Both the position numbers and the translations under genes were made by a program. Below are positions 7,201-14,833 of a stretch of DNA of 44,157 nucleotides, piece by piece. Location: the NCBI GenBank assembly GCA_023150805.1, contig JAKLKF010000060.1, positions 1 to 44,157 on the forward strand, read 5' to 3'. The number at the start of each line of letters is the position of its first letter. Within the stretch, counting starts at the first letter, position 1. A model generated the notes under the pieces. The model saw nothing but the letters and a program-made list of their open reading frames with translations. It made no database searches and was not told the origin of the DNA. This DNA is from Myxococcota bacterium (GTDB taxonomy: Bacteria; Myxococcota_A; UBA796; UBA2385).

Positions 7201-8415
7201 ATGGCGCGCTCCTCGATCCTCCTCCTGCTCCCCGCGCTCCTGGCCGGCTGCGGCCTGGGCGCCGGCCTCGAACAGCTCGCCCACGACGACTCCGGGCTGG
7301 CCCAGGGGCCCGTCTGGATCGACGCCGTCGATCCGACCTGGGGGCCGACCGCCGGCGGCACGGCGGTCAGCATCCGCGGCGGGGGCTTCTCCGGCGACGT
7401 GAGCGTGCTCTTCGGCAGCGCCGAGCTGGCCGTCACCGTCGTCGACGACACCGAGCTGGTCGTGACCTCGCCCTCGACCTCAGTCGAGGTCGCCGTCGAC
7501 GTGACCGTGCGGACGGAGCTGGGCGAGGCGGTGCTGGCCGACGGCTTCGTCTACAGCGACGACGGGCCGCCGGACACGGGGGACGGGGGGGCCGCCGACG
7601 GGGGCGCGGGCGACGGCGGCGGCGGAGACGGCGGCGGCGGGGGCAGCGAGGCCGGCAAGGTCAGCGGCGCGGTCGAGTTCTACTACGAGGTCATCGCCTG
7701 CCCCTCCTGCTTCGGCGTGACCGAGCAGCTCAACGTCGGGGCCGTGGCCACCTTCCACTCGCCGGTGTCCGGCACCTGGACCGACTGGCTGCCGGCGCGG
7801 GGCTCCTGCAGCACGACGGCGTCGCCGGCGGGCCCCAACTCCGACACGCGGGACGTGGGCGAGTGGGTCTACCTGGAGAGCGGCACCACCTCGCACGGGC
7901 TGCGCCGCGTCTCGGCGGGCGGGCAGACCCAGTACGAGGTGACGGGCCTGGCCCAGGGCGACTGGGTGCGCAACAGCGCCTGGGACCTGTCGGTGTCCGA
8001 GGGCGGCGCCTGGGGCCCCTTCAACCTGTCGGCGGTGGTCAAGACGACCGAGGGCTTCGAGGACGTGCAGCCCATCGCCATCCTCAACGACGGCCCCCAG
8101 GCCTTCGGGGCGCAGATCAGCCCCACCGGCGCCACCTTCTCGTGGTCTCCGGCGGGCATCGCCGACGGCTTCCTGGTCATCGTCGACGTGTACAGCGCCA
8201 GCGGCACGACCTTCCTGGGGCGGGTCGCCTGCTACGACGACGACACCGGCTCGATGACGCTGCCCTCGTCGGGGCTGTCGGGCTACCCCAGCGGCGCCTT
8301 GCTGGCGATCTACCTGTATCGGCACCAGGTCGAGGAGGCGATCAACCCCGTCGACGGCAGCACCGTCCAGGGGATCAGCCTGATCGGCGCCATCGGGACG
8401 GGCACCCTGCGCTGA
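7201..8415 (+). CDS. IPT/TIG-domain lipoprotein with Gly-Asp linker
   Basis: 404 residues. Signal peptide with lipobox LLAGC (residues 12-16); IPT/TIG immunoglobulin-like domain about residues 38-118 (IDAVDPTWGPTAGGTAVSI, GGGFSGDVSVLFG); a flexible linker of DGG/GDGG repeats (about 122-155); then a unique beta-rich domain of about 245 residues with paired cysteines (ACPSC). The layout fits an outer-membrane or surface lipoprotein with a spacer, common in Myxococcota. Role unknown; IPT domains usually mediate binding. TACGGT 23 bases before the start may be its -10. The gene converges on the Smr-domain gene (stop at 8428). Confidence 0.85.
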   Translation: MARSSILLLLPALLAGCGLGAGLEQLAHDDSGLAQGPVWIDAVDPTWGPTAGGTAVSIRGGGFSGDVSVLFGSAELAVTVVDDTELVVTSPSTSVEVAVDVTVRTELGEAVLADGFVYSDDGPPDTGDGGAADGGAGDGGGGDGGGGGSEAGKVSGAVEFYYEVIACPSCFGVTEQLNVGAVATFHSPVSGTWTDWLPARGSCSTTASPAGPNSDTRDVGEWVYLESGTTSHGLRRVSAGGQTQYEVTGLAQGDWVRNSAWDLSVSEGGAWGPFNLSAVVKTTEGFEDVQPIAILNDGPQAFGAQISPTGATFSWSPAGIADGFLVIVDVYSASGTTFLGRVACYDDDTGSMTLPSSGLSGYPSGALLAIYLYRHQVEEAINPVDGSTVQGISLIGAIGTGTLR

Positions 8416-8427
8416 GGCCGGGCAGGC

Positions 8428-8958
8428 TCAGCGGCGGCGCCACCACTGCCGCAGGGCGAAGGCCAGCGCGGCGAGCAGGACCAGCGCGAAGGGTGGGAAG
8501 AGCGCGCTGGCCAGCAGGCCGAAGGCCAGCAGGGCCGCCCAGAAGGGCCAGCCCAGCCGGCCGGTGGCGCGGGCGGGCGCGCGCGCCGGGTCGACGATCA
8601 GCACCAGCCGACCGGCCGAGAGCGGGCCGTGCCGCCAGCCCCGCTGGCGCGCCACGTGGCCCAGGGCGGCGCTGACCGCCCGGCCCAGCTTGGGCGGCCC
8701 CAGGCTGCGGCGGCCCACCCCGGTCACGAAGCAGACGGCGCCCGCCTCGAGGCTACCGGCCTCCTCGGCCACGCAGTCCACCGCCACGCGCGCGGCCTGC
8801 ACGCCCAGGTCGTGCAGGTCGACCACCGGCAGCCCCCCCTCCAGCCAGACGTGGGTGCTGGTCGTCCAGCGCCGCTCCTCCGCCCAGGGCAGGTGCGCCG
8901 CCTCGCGCTCGACCGGTCGCAGGGCGCGCTGCAGGCGCGGCAGGTCCCCTCCGGCCAT
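8428..8958 (-). CDS. membrane-anchored Smr-domain protein (putative endonuclease)
   Basis: 176 residues. An Smr-like domain spans about residues 44-110: DLHD at 47-50 keeps the D-x-H of the Smr DxH motif, and TGVGRRSLGPPKLGRAV (79-95) matches the TGxG form of the second Smr motif, as in the eukaryotic N4BP2 type rather than the HGxG of SmrB. Residues 137-170 form a hydrophobic hairpin of two likely membrane helices, ending in RQWWRRR on the cytoplasmic side. Smr domains cleave RNA or nicked DNA. The gene starts two bases after the helicase stop, so the two are co-translated. Nuclease activity is inferred from the motif; the D at position 50 in place of the usual G is a deviation. Confidence 0.7.
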   Translation of the reverse strand: MAGGDLPRLQRALRPVEREAAHLPWAEERRWTTSTHVWLEGGLPVVDLHDLGVQAARVAVDCVAEEAGSLEAGAVCFVTGVGRRSLGPPKLGRAVSAALGHVARQRGWRHGPLSAGRLVLIVDPARAPARATGRLGWPFWAALLAFGLLASALFPPFALVLLAALAFALRQWWRRR

Positions 8959-8960
8959 GT

Positions 8961-11198
8961 TCAGTCCACGACCTCGACCTCGTCCCGGCGGGTCGCGCGG
9001 AGCAGCTCGGTGATCAGCTCGGCGCGGCCAGGATCGTGGGCGCGGTACACGTTGCGGAGCTGCTGGGCCAGGTCGCGGGCGCGCCGGAAGGCGCTGACCA
9101 GCTCGCCGGAGATGTCGGTGGGGGCCTGCACCTGGGCCATGATCTCGCCCAGCGGCCGCCCCTCGGCCCACCAGGCGCCAAACGGGATCATCTCGGGGTC
9201 CCAGGTGACCTCCTGGCCGGTCACCTGCTCGCTGCTGGTCACGGCGTCGCCGAAGCGCACCCGGCCCACGCGGCTGCCCACGCCCTTGTAGCGCCGGCCG
9301 TCGGCGGTCCAGACCCCGCGCGGCAGGCTGTTGACCATGCCGCAGAGGATCCCGAACAGCTCGGGCATCGGCACCTCGCCGACGACGCCCTCCAGGACCA
9401 GCTCGGTCAGGAAGACCTCGCAGAACTGGACCTCCTTGAGGATGTTGGCGCCGGCGCCGAGCACCCAGCCCGAGGGCGTGGGCGCCTCGCCCTGCTCGCC
9501 GGTCGGGCGCCGGATGTAGCCCCAGTGATCCAGCCACTGGACCTTGGTCAGCAGCTCCTCCCAGGTGGCGTCGGTGCGCTCGGTCGCCCGCACCCGCAGG
9601 CGGCGCAGGTGCTGCACGTCCTGCTTCATGCTGTGGGGCACGGGCAGCCCCTCGTGCCAGCCGCGCCGGGCCAGGGCCTCGACCAGCTCGCCGGCCTCGG
9701 CCTGCTCGGCGGCGGCGCGGTGCCGACGGTGGAAGGACAGGAAGCTCTTCTCCACCAGGGTGCGGACCTGCTCCTCGCTGTGGCGCTCCAGCAGCGCGAC
9801 GACGCTGTGCAGGGACAGGCTGAAGCGGCTGCGCACGCGCTCGGTCTCGCCGCGCAGGTAGCGGTCGAGCTGGCGGCCGACGGCGGGCCACTGGTCGATG
9901 TCGGTGCGCACGACCACCAGGCCCTCGTCGTCCATGCCGCGGCGGCCGGCCCGCCCGGCCATCTGCATGAACTCGCGGGCAGGGAGCTGGATCATCTCCC
10001 GGCCGTCGTAGCGCTCCATCTTGTCGAAGACGGCGCAGCGGGCGGGCATGTTGATGCCGAGCGCGAAGGTGCCCGTGCAGTAGAGGACCTTGATGAGCCG
10101 CTGCTCGTACAGCTCCTCGACCAGGGCCTTGAGCATCACGTGCAGGCCGGCGTGGTGGAAGGCGACGCCCCGCAGGTAGAGGTGGGCGACGCTGTCGTCC
10201 AGGGCCGAGGCGCCCCCGGGGGTGGCGCGGAGCGCGGCGATGGCCTGGTCGACCCGGCGCTCCTCGTCCCGGTCCAGGAGCTGGACGCCGCGCTGGTCGA
10301 GCTTGATGCCCAGGCTGCGGGCCATGCCCTCTGCGTCCTTGCGGCTCTGGACGAAGAACAGGTAGGGCAGCAGGTCGGGGTGCAGCATGCCGAAGACGTC
10401 GCTGTGGCGGGTGGGGTGGCCCAGCCGCTCCGCGTCGCCGCGGCCGCCGCGCTTGTCGGGGTTGGGGCTGCCGCCCCGCCTGCTGCTGCCGCGCGCGTTC
10501 TGCCGGCCGCGCGGAGGCCCCTTGGCCTGGGCGCCGCCGAAGCGCCCGCCGGCCTTCGCGACCTTCGCCTCCCAGCGCCGGTAGAACTCCTTCATCTCCG
10601 CCGGGTCGCGCAGGCCTCCTTCGCGCGTGGCCACCAGGAAGTGCAGGGGCACGGCGCGGCGGTGCTCCTCGACCACGGTCACGTCGTGGCCGCGCACGCT
10701 GCGCAGCCAGGCCGCGAACTCGTCGAGGTTGGACAGGGTCGCGGACAGGCCGACCACCTGGATGTGATCGGGCAGGTAGATGAGCAGCTCTTCCCAGGTG
10801 GTGCCGCGCTCGGGGTCGTCCAGGAAGTGGATCTCGTCGACGATGACCGCGCCCAGCCCGGGCAGGTCCTGGCCCTGCAGGAGCTGGTTGCGCAGGATCT
10901 CGGTGGTCATCACGCGACAGGGCGCGTCGGGCCGGATCACCAGGTCGCCGGTGACCAGGCCGACCTGCTCGTCGCCGAGCAGCTTGCAGTAGTCGCGGTA
11001 CTTCTGGTTCGACAGCGCCTTGATGGGCGCGGTGTAGGCGACGCTGAGGCCGCGGGCGAGCGTGTCTTCCACCATCCAGTCGGCGACCACGGTCTTGCCC
11101 GTGCCCGTGGGGGCGCAGACCAGCACGGTCTCGCCGCGCCGCAGCGCCTCGATGGCCTGGTCCTGGAAGGGGTCGAGGGTGAAGCCGCGGTACTGCAT
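8961..11198 (-). CDS. Ski2-like DEAD/DEAH-box RNA helicase
   Basis: 745 residues. RecA domain 1: Q-motif-like FQDQAIEAL (11-19), Walker A APTGTGKT (K35), TAPIKALSNQKY (Ia), DEIH (121-124), SAT (152-154). RecA domain 2: VLYCTGTFALGINMP and QMAGRAGRRG (motifs V-VI). The C-terminal part ends with a DSHCT-like helical domain (SAFRRARDLAQQLRN). This is the Ski2/Mtr4/HelY group of ATP-dependent RNA helicases. Between the RecA domains lies an Arg/Gly-rich, low-complexity insertion (about 214-265). The start at ATG 11198 gives the family N-terminus; any longer reading frame runs into tRNA sequence and is spurious. The following gene, two bases away, encodes an Smr-domain protein. Confidence 0.92.
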   Translation of the reverse strand: MQYRGFTLDPFQDQAIEALRRGETVLVCAPTGTGKTVVADWMVEDTLARGLSVAYTAPIKALSNQKYRDYCKLLGDEQVGLVTGDLVIRPDAPCRVMTTEILRNQLLQGQDLPGLGAVIVDEIHFLDDPERGTTWEELLIYLPDHIQVVGLSATLSNLDEFAAWLRSVRGHDVTVVEEHRRAVPLHFLVATREGGLRDPAEMKEFYRRWEAKVAKAGGRFGGAQAKGPPRGRQNARGSSRRGGSPNPDKRGGRGDAERLGHPTRHSDVFGMLHPDLLPYLFFVQSRKDAEGMARSLGIKLDQRGVQLLDRDEERRVDQAIAALRATPGGASALDDSVAHLYLRGVAFHHAGLHVMLKALVEELYEQRLIKVLYCTGTFALGINMPARCAVFDKMERYDGREMIQLPAREFMQMAGRAGRRGMDDEGLVVVRTDIDQWPAVGRQLDRYLRGETERVRSRFSLSLHSVVALLERHSEEQVRTLVEKSFLSFHRRHRAAAEQAEAGELVEALARRGWHEGLPVPHSMKQDVQHLRRLRVRATERTDATWEELLTKVQWLDHWGYIRRPTGEQGEAPTPSGWVLGAGANILKEVQFCEVFLTELVLEGVVGEVPMPELFGILCGMVNSLPRGVWTADGRRYKGVGSRVGRVRFGDAVTSSEQVTGQEVTWDPEMIPFGAWWAEGRPLGEIMAQVQAPTDISGELVSAFRRARDLAQQLRNVYRAHDPGRAELITELLRATRRDEVEVVD

Positions 11199-11395
11199 GG
11201 GGATGCCGGGTCCGTGTGGCGCGGCGCGAGAGGCCCGCGAGGAGCACGGCGGTAGCGCCGTGGGGCAGGGGAGGCAAGCGACCCGGGCCGCGCACCGGCA
11301 GGTGTACCGGAACGCGCCACCGCCCGGAGGGCGGTTCGCGGGTCCCTCTCCACCGCCACGGGGGCCGTGCGGGGGCGTGACAGGTGGTTGCAAGC

Positions 11396-11424
11396 TTGAA
11401 AACATTAGATTAAACGCCGATGAT
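11396..11424 (+). promoter_or_regulatory. candidate sigma-70 promoter upstream of flp (distal)
   Basis: TTGAAA (11396-11401), 17-base spacer, GATGAT (11419-11424). Five of six and four of six matches to TTGACA/TATAAT. It would leave a leader of about 135 bases before the flp start. Confidence 0.45.
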
Positions 11425-11479
11425 TTTGGACTCCTCCCGGGGGTGCGACAGGTTTTCCCCATGCGGAGAAATTTTTTCG

Positions 11480-11508
11480 TTGACTGCGGAGCTGTCTCGG
11501 GTGAAAAC
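11480..11508 (+). promoter_or_regulatory. candidate sigma-70 promoter upstream of flp (proximal)
   Basis: TTGACT (11480-11485), 17-base spacer, GAAAAC (11503-11508). The -35 is strong and the -10 weak. Transcription would begin about 55 bases before the ATG at 11568. Confidence 0.4.
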
Positions 11509-11567
11509 AACAGTGCGCGGCGGGACCACCCCGGAACCGCGTGGAGCAACACCAAAGGGAGTCCACC

Positions 11568-11744
11568 ATGACCACCATCGCCCGCCTGATCAAGGACGAG
11601 TCCGGCGCCACCGCCATCGAGTACGGCCTCATCGCCGGCCTGGTCGCCGTCGCCATCATCGCCGCCCTGTCGGCCCTCGGCACCAGCCTGTCCGACCTCT
11701 TCGACTACGTCGCCACCACCGTCTCCAGCGCCACCGGCTCCTAG
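11568..11744 (+). CDS. flp: Flp/Fap-type pilin
   Basis: 58 residues. The short leader (MTTIARLIKDESGATAIEYG) carries the class IVb Flp processing context, with Glu and Tyr after the cleavage region (GATAIEYG), followed by one hydrophobic helix (LIAGLVAVAIIAALSAL) and a short polar tail. Such pilins are cleaved by a TadV-type prepilin peptidase and assembled by a Tad secretion system on the cell surface. AAAGGGAG lies six bases before the ATG. The gene is alone: no tad, cpa or rcp genes are in this window, so the assembly machinery must be elsewhere. A strong terminator follows. Confidence 0.93.
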   Translation: MTTIARLIKDESGATAIEYGLIAGLVAVAIIAALSALGTSLSDLFDYVATTVSSATGS

Positions 11745-11770
11745 TCGACCGGTTGTCCGCAGAGACACAC

Positions 11771-11810
11771 ACGCCCCCGGCGGCTCCGGCCTCCGGGGGC
11801 GTCGTGTTTC
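11771..11810 (+). terminator. intrinsic terminator of flp
   Basis: Perfect 10-bp stem (acgcccccgg / ccgggggcgt, 11771-11780 and 11793-11802) with a 12-base loop and a short T-rich tail (cgtgtttc), 27 bases past the flp stop. Confidence 0.75.
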
Positions 11811-11843
11811 TGGACGTCGCGCCGCGAGCCGTGACGCCGCGCC

Positions 11844-11903
11844 GCCGCTCCGCCGCTCCGCCGCTCCGCCGCTCCGCCGCTCCGCCGCTCCGCCGCTCCG
11901 CCG
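11844..11903. repeat. 8-bp microsatellite (seven and a half copies of gccgctcc)
   Basis: Seven exact copies at 11844-11899 and a partial one to 11903, between the flp terminator and the tRNA-Glu terminator. It is non-coding; the unit length is not a multiple of three. Confidence 0.9.
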
Positions 11904-11920
11904 ACGCAGGGGCCGGAACG

Positions 11921-11955
11921 CAAAACCCCCGAAGGCCGGGGGGCCTCGGGGGTGC
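11921..11955 (-). terminator. intrinsic terminator of tRNA-Glu
   Basis: On the minus strand: acccccgaggcc, short loop, ggccttcgggggt, with one bulge, then TTTTG. Begins within a few bases of the tRNA 3' end. Confidence 0.75.
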
Positions 11956-11957
11956 AG

Positions 11958-12033
11958 TGGTACTCCCAACGGGAATCGAACCCGTGTTTTCGGCGTGAGA
12001 GGCCGACGTCCTGGACCGCTAGACGATGGGAGC
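11958..12033 (-). tRNA. tRNA-Glu (anticodon CTC)
   Basis: 76 bases with encoded CCA. The acceptor stem GCTCCCA pairs with TGGGAGT (one G-U), the T arm carries GGTTCGATTCC, and the anticodon stem TCGGC/GCCGA encloses the loop CTCTCAC, so the anticodon is CTC reading GAG. It has its own promoter and terminator. It is transcribed in the same direction as gltX, which encodes the enzyme that charges it. Confidence 0.97.
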
Positions 12034-12045
12034 GGAAGCGCCGTG

Positions 12046-12074
12046 GGCTTAATGACGACCTGGAGGGCTGTCAA
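12046..12074 (-). promoter_or_regulatory. sigma-70 promoter of tRNA-Glu
   Basis: A perfect TTGACA (plus-strand 12069-12074), 17-base spacer, and TAAGCC (12046-12051) on the minus strand. Transcription would start about six bases before the mature tRNA 5' end at 12033. Confidence 0.7.
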
Positions 12075-12098
12075 GAAGGCGGCGGATGTGTCAGAGAG

Positions 12099-12174
12099 TG
12101 GCTGGGCCGCTAGGGGTCGAACCTAGACTCTTTGGGGCCAGAACCCAACGTGTTGCCAGTTACACCACGGCCCA
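12099..12174 (-). tRNA. tRNA-Gln (anticodon CTG)
   Basis: 76 bases with encoded CCA. The acceptor TGGGCCG pairs exactly with CGGCCCA; the anticodon stem TTGGG/CCCAA holds loop TTCTGGC, anticodon CTG reading CAG; the T arm has CTAGG-TTCGACC-CCTAG. No terminator separates it from tRNA-Glu, so read-through is possible. The U1-A72 pair type of end is typical of tRNA-Gln. Confidence 0.97.
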
Positions 12175-12186
12175 ACGAACGCACCG

Positions 12187-12215
12187 CGTTTAACGGGACC
12201 CGGCGAGACGCGCAA
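12187..12215 (-). promoter_or_regulatory. candidate promoter of tRNA-Gln
   Basis: On the minus strand TTGCGC (plus-strand 12210-12215), 17-base spacer, TAAACG (12187-12192). The predicted start is about six bases ahead of the tRNA 5' end at 12174, matching the arrangement of the tRNA-Glu promoter. Confidence 0.55.
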
Positions 12216-12245
12216 GGCGGCTGGGCGCGTCGGGCGGCTCCGCGC

Positions 12246-12737
12246 TCAGAAGGCGCAGAACTCCACCTGGGGCCCCTCCGCGCGCAGCGCAGCCCCGAAG
12301 CCCTCGGGCGGGCTCCACGGCCGGAAGCCCCCCCCGGCGGTGCCCCGCAGCGCCTGGCCGCCGTAGCCGTCGGGGTGCATCCAGGCGCGCACCACCACCT
12401 CCTGGTCGGCGGCGACCGCCACCGGGCCGCCCTGCCGCGTGAAGGGCTGCTCGTCGACGTGGCTGTGGGCCAGGATGCGGCGGTGGTGCAGCGTCTGCCC
12501 CTCGGGGTCGACCACCTCCCAGAAGGCCGCGTAGCGCGCGCAGCCCTGGTCGGGGCTGCGCACCGTGACCGCGAAGGTCCAGGTGCCGGGCTCGCCCTCG
12601 CTGTGCACGGCGATCACGTCGGCGCGCCCGGTCGGCGCTTCGACGGGGGCCTCGGACCGGCGCGGGCCGCAGCCGAGCAGCCACAGCGCCCCCAGCAGAG
12701 GCGTCACCGCCGCGGCCCTGGCGCCCGCGCCGCGCAT
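12246..12737 (-). CDS. small lipoprotein downstream of gltX
   Basis: 163 residues from ATG 12737, which overlaps the gltX stop (TGATG), so it is translationally coupled to gltX. The signal peptide (MRGAGARAAAVTPLLGALWL) ends in LLGC, a lipobox. The mature part (about 140 residues) is beta-rich, with motifs TWTFAVTVRSPDQGC and YAAFWEVVDPEG, resembling a fibronectin/immunoglobulin-like sandwich. It ends with VEFCAF. No known family recognised. The overlap with a housekeeping synthetase is probably operonic convenience rather than a functional link. Confidence 0.8.
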   Translation of the reverse strand: MRGAGARAAAVTPLLGALWLLGCGPRRSEAPVEAPTGRADVIAVHSEGEPGTWTFAVTVRSPDQGCARYAAFWEVVDPEGQTLHHRRILAHSHVDEQPFTRQGGPVAVAADQEVVVRAWMHPDGYGGQALRGTAGGGFRPWSPPEGFGAALRAEGPQVEFCAF

Positions 12738-14167
12738 CACCCGGCCGCGGCCGCCCGGTCCCGTCCCGCCGCGATGCGCCGGAGCGCCGTGTCCTTGCCG
12801 ATCGCGGCCAGCATCTCGAACAGGCCGGGCCCCGTGCCCTGGCCCGTCAGGCTCACCCGCACCGGCTGGGCCACCTTGCCCAGCTTGATGCCCTGGGCCT
12901 CCACCCAGGCGTTCACGGCGGCCTCCAGCCCGGGGATGCTCCAGTCCTCCACCCCGCCCAGCACCGCGAGCAGCCCGTCGAGCAGGGGCGCGACCGCCGG
13001 CTTGAGGTGCTTGTCCACCGCCGCCGCGTCGAAGCCCACGGCCTCGTCCTCGACGAAGTAGAAGCGGGCCGCCTGGGCCAGCTCCACCAGGGTCCAGGCC
13101 CGCTCGCGCACCGTCAGCACGGCGGGGACCAGCCGGTCGTCCAGCGCCTCGGGCGCCGCGCCGGCCGCGACCAGGAAGGGCCGGGCGCGCCGGGCCAGGT
13201 CCTCGGGCTCGATCCGCTTCATCCACACCTGGTTCAGCCAGCGCAGCTTGTCGACGTCCCAGCGCCCGCCGGCCTTGGTGATGCCCTCCAGGTCGAAGGC
13301 GCCGACCAGGTCCAGCAGCGAGAAGATCTCCTGGTCGCCGTGCGACCAGCCCAGGCGGACCAGGTAGTTCACCAGCGCCTCGGCCAGGTAGCCCTCCTCC
13401 TGGTAGGCGTGCACGCTGGTGGCCCCGTGCCGCTTTGACAGCCGGCTGCCGTCGGGCCCCAGGATGAGGGGCGCGTGCGCGAACTGCGGGACCTTCAGGC
13501 CCAGCGCCTGGTAGATCAGCACCTGCTTGGGCGTGTTGTTGACGTGGTCCTCGCCCCGCACGATCAGGTCGATGCCCATCTCGATGTCGTCGATGACGAC
13601 CACGAAGTTGTAGGGCGGCAGGCCGCTGCTGCGCCGGATGACGAAGTCGTCGAGCTCGGCGTTCTGGGTGACCACCTCGCCGCGCACGTGGTCCTGGAAG
13701 GTGGTGACGCCGTGCAGCGGCGCCTTGATGCGCACCACGTGCTCGCCGCAGTCCGGGCCGTGGCCCGCCTCGCGGCAGGTCCGGTCGTACATGGGCTTCT
13801 CGCCGGCGGCCGCCAGCGCCTGCCGCCCCTGCTCGACCCGCTCGGCCGTGCAGGTGCACCGGTAGGCCATGCCCTCGGCCAGCATGCGCTCGATGAAGGG
13901 ATCGTAGTGGTCCAGCCGCTCCATCTGGCGGTAGGGGCCGAAGGGGCCGCCCACCTCGGGGCCCTCGTCCCAGTCCAGGCCCAGCCAGCGCAGCGCCTTG
14001 AGGATCTCCACCTCGTACTCCCGGGTGGACCGGGCCTGGTCGGTGTCCTCGATGCGCAGCACGAAGGTGCCGCCCAGCCGGCGCGCCAGCAGCCAGTTGA
14101 AGAGGGCGGTGCGGGCGCCGCCGATGTGCAGGTGTCCGGTGGGCGAGGGGGCGAAGCGCACGCGCAT
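12737..14167 (-). CDS. gltX: glutamyl-tRNA synthetase
   Basis: 476 residues, the usual length. The class I motifs are intact: HLHIGG (HIGH, residues 12-17) and LSKRH (KMSKS, 243-247), with IEDTD at 39-43 and a zinc-type knuckle around C104, C106 and C131. It ligates glutamate to tRNA-Glu in the cytoplasm; in bacteria without glutaminyl-tRNA synthetase it also mischarges tRNA-Gln for later amidation by GatCAB. Which form this is cannot be decided by eye. Notably both tRNA-Gln and tRNA-Glu genes lie just downstream on the same strand. A G-rich leader of about 60 bases follows a GATAGCCG motif at 14229-14236. Confidence 0.97.
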   Translation of the reverse strand: MRVRFAPSPTGHLHIGGARTALFNWLLARRLGGTFVLRIEDTDQARSTREYEVEILKALRWLGLDWDEGPEVGGPFGPYRQMERLDHYDPFIERMLAEGMAYRCTCTAERVEQGRQALAAAGEKPMYDRTCREAGHGPDCGEHVVRIKAPLHGVTTFQDHVRGEVVTQNAELDDFVIRRSSGLPPYNFVVVIDDIEMGIDLIVRGEDHVNNTPKQVLIYQALGLKVPQFAHAPLILGPDGSRLSKRHGATSVHAYQEEGYLAEALVNYLVRLGWSHGDQEIFSLLDLVGAFDLEGITKAGGRWDVDKLRWLNQVWMKRIEPEDLARRARPFLVAAGAAPEALDDRLVPAVLTVRERAWTLVELAQAARFYFVEDEAVGFDAAAVDKHLKPAVAPLLDGLLAVLGGVEDWSIPGLEAAVNAWVEAQGIKLGKVAQPVRVSLTGQGTGPGLFEMLAAIGKDTALRRIAAGRDRAAAAG

Positions 14168-14254
14168 GGCGGCAGGCTCCTGGCGAGGCGGGGGAGGGGA
14201 GGGAGGCGAGGGGAGGAGGGCGGGCCAGCGGCTATCCGGCCCGGGGCCACCCGG

Positions 14255-14833
14255 TCACGGGTAGGCGTCGAGCGCCTGCCCGTGGGGCGCCAGCCAGGCG
14301 TTCACCGCGGTGAAGTAGCGCTCCTCGGCGGCCTTGACCTCCAGGTTGCGGCGCATGGCCTGGTCGAAGGCCTCCAGCTCGCCCGCGGTCCAGGCGCGGT
14401 GCAGCTCGGCCCACGCCTCGGCGCGGCCGCTCCACGCCTGCTCCAGCTCCTGGTGCAGGGGGATCAGCGCCTCCTCTTCGGGGTCGATCGCCAGGACCTG
14501 GTCGCGCAGGATCCCCGCGCCCGGGACCAGCCGCTGCTCGAAGCGCCCGGCCACCACCTTGGGGTCGACCTGGCCCTTCTTGACCTCGGCCGCCACGTCG
14601 ACGAACTCGCGGGTCAGCTTCATGTTGTCGACCAGCACGGGCTGCATGGCGGCGGCGTAGTCCCGCGCGGCCGAGGCGGCGGGGTCGCCGCAGGCGGACA
14701 GGCCGAGGGCCAGCAGCAAGAGCCCGGTGCGGGCGCCCGGGCGTCGCGCGGCGGCGGCCTCGACGCGGCGGAGTCGAGGGGGAGCGGGGCGAGGGGGAGC
14801 GGGGCGCGCCGGGAAGGGAGGGGCTGCGGACAC
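14255..14833 (-). CDS. helical lipoprotein of unknown function
   Basis: 192 residues from GTG 14833. The N-terminus is Pro/Arg-rich, followed by TGLLLLALGLSAC, a signal peptide with lipobox LSAC at about residues 45-48. The N-region is long for a lipoprotein, so the true start may be further in. The mature part is mostly charged amphipathic helix (AAEVKKGQVDPKVVAGRFEQ, EEEALIPLHQELEQAW), suggesting a small helical bundle. CCATAGCCCACC about 12 bases upstream may be its -10 element. It is divergent from the radical-SAM-like gene at 14937. No family recognised. Confidence 0.72.
   Translation of the reverse strand: MSAAPPFPARPAPPRPAPPRLRRVEAAAARRPGARTGLLLLALGLSACGDPAASAARDYAAAMQPVLVDNMKLTREFVDVAAEVKKGQVDPKVVAGRFEQRLVPGAGILRDQVLAIDPEEEALIPLHQELEQAWSGRAEAWAELHRAWTAGELEAFDQAMRRNLEVKAAEERYFTAVNAWLAPHGQALDAYP

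Larger units (their letters stand above)
11199..11567 (+). other. 369-bp intergenic region with an AT-rich promoter island
   Basis: Lies between the divergent helicase and Flp genes. The first 190 bases are GC-rich without visible genes. From about 11395 to 11520 the base composition drops sharply (runs such as aaattttttcg), which stands out against the rest of the window. Two promoter-like pairs pointing to flp are inside it. No coding sequence is supported. Confidence 0.7.

Noticed and set aside
11844..11903. CRISPR array
   Set aside because: Units of 8 bp with no spacers; a simple microsatellite.
11199..12074. Upstream extension of the helicase reading frame, and an overlapping plus-strand frame ending in LPTGIEPVFSA
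   Set aside because: Both translate the tRNA-Glu gene or its complement. LPTGIEPVFSA is a familiar artefact of translating tRNA genes, and the helicase family N-terminus is at 11198.
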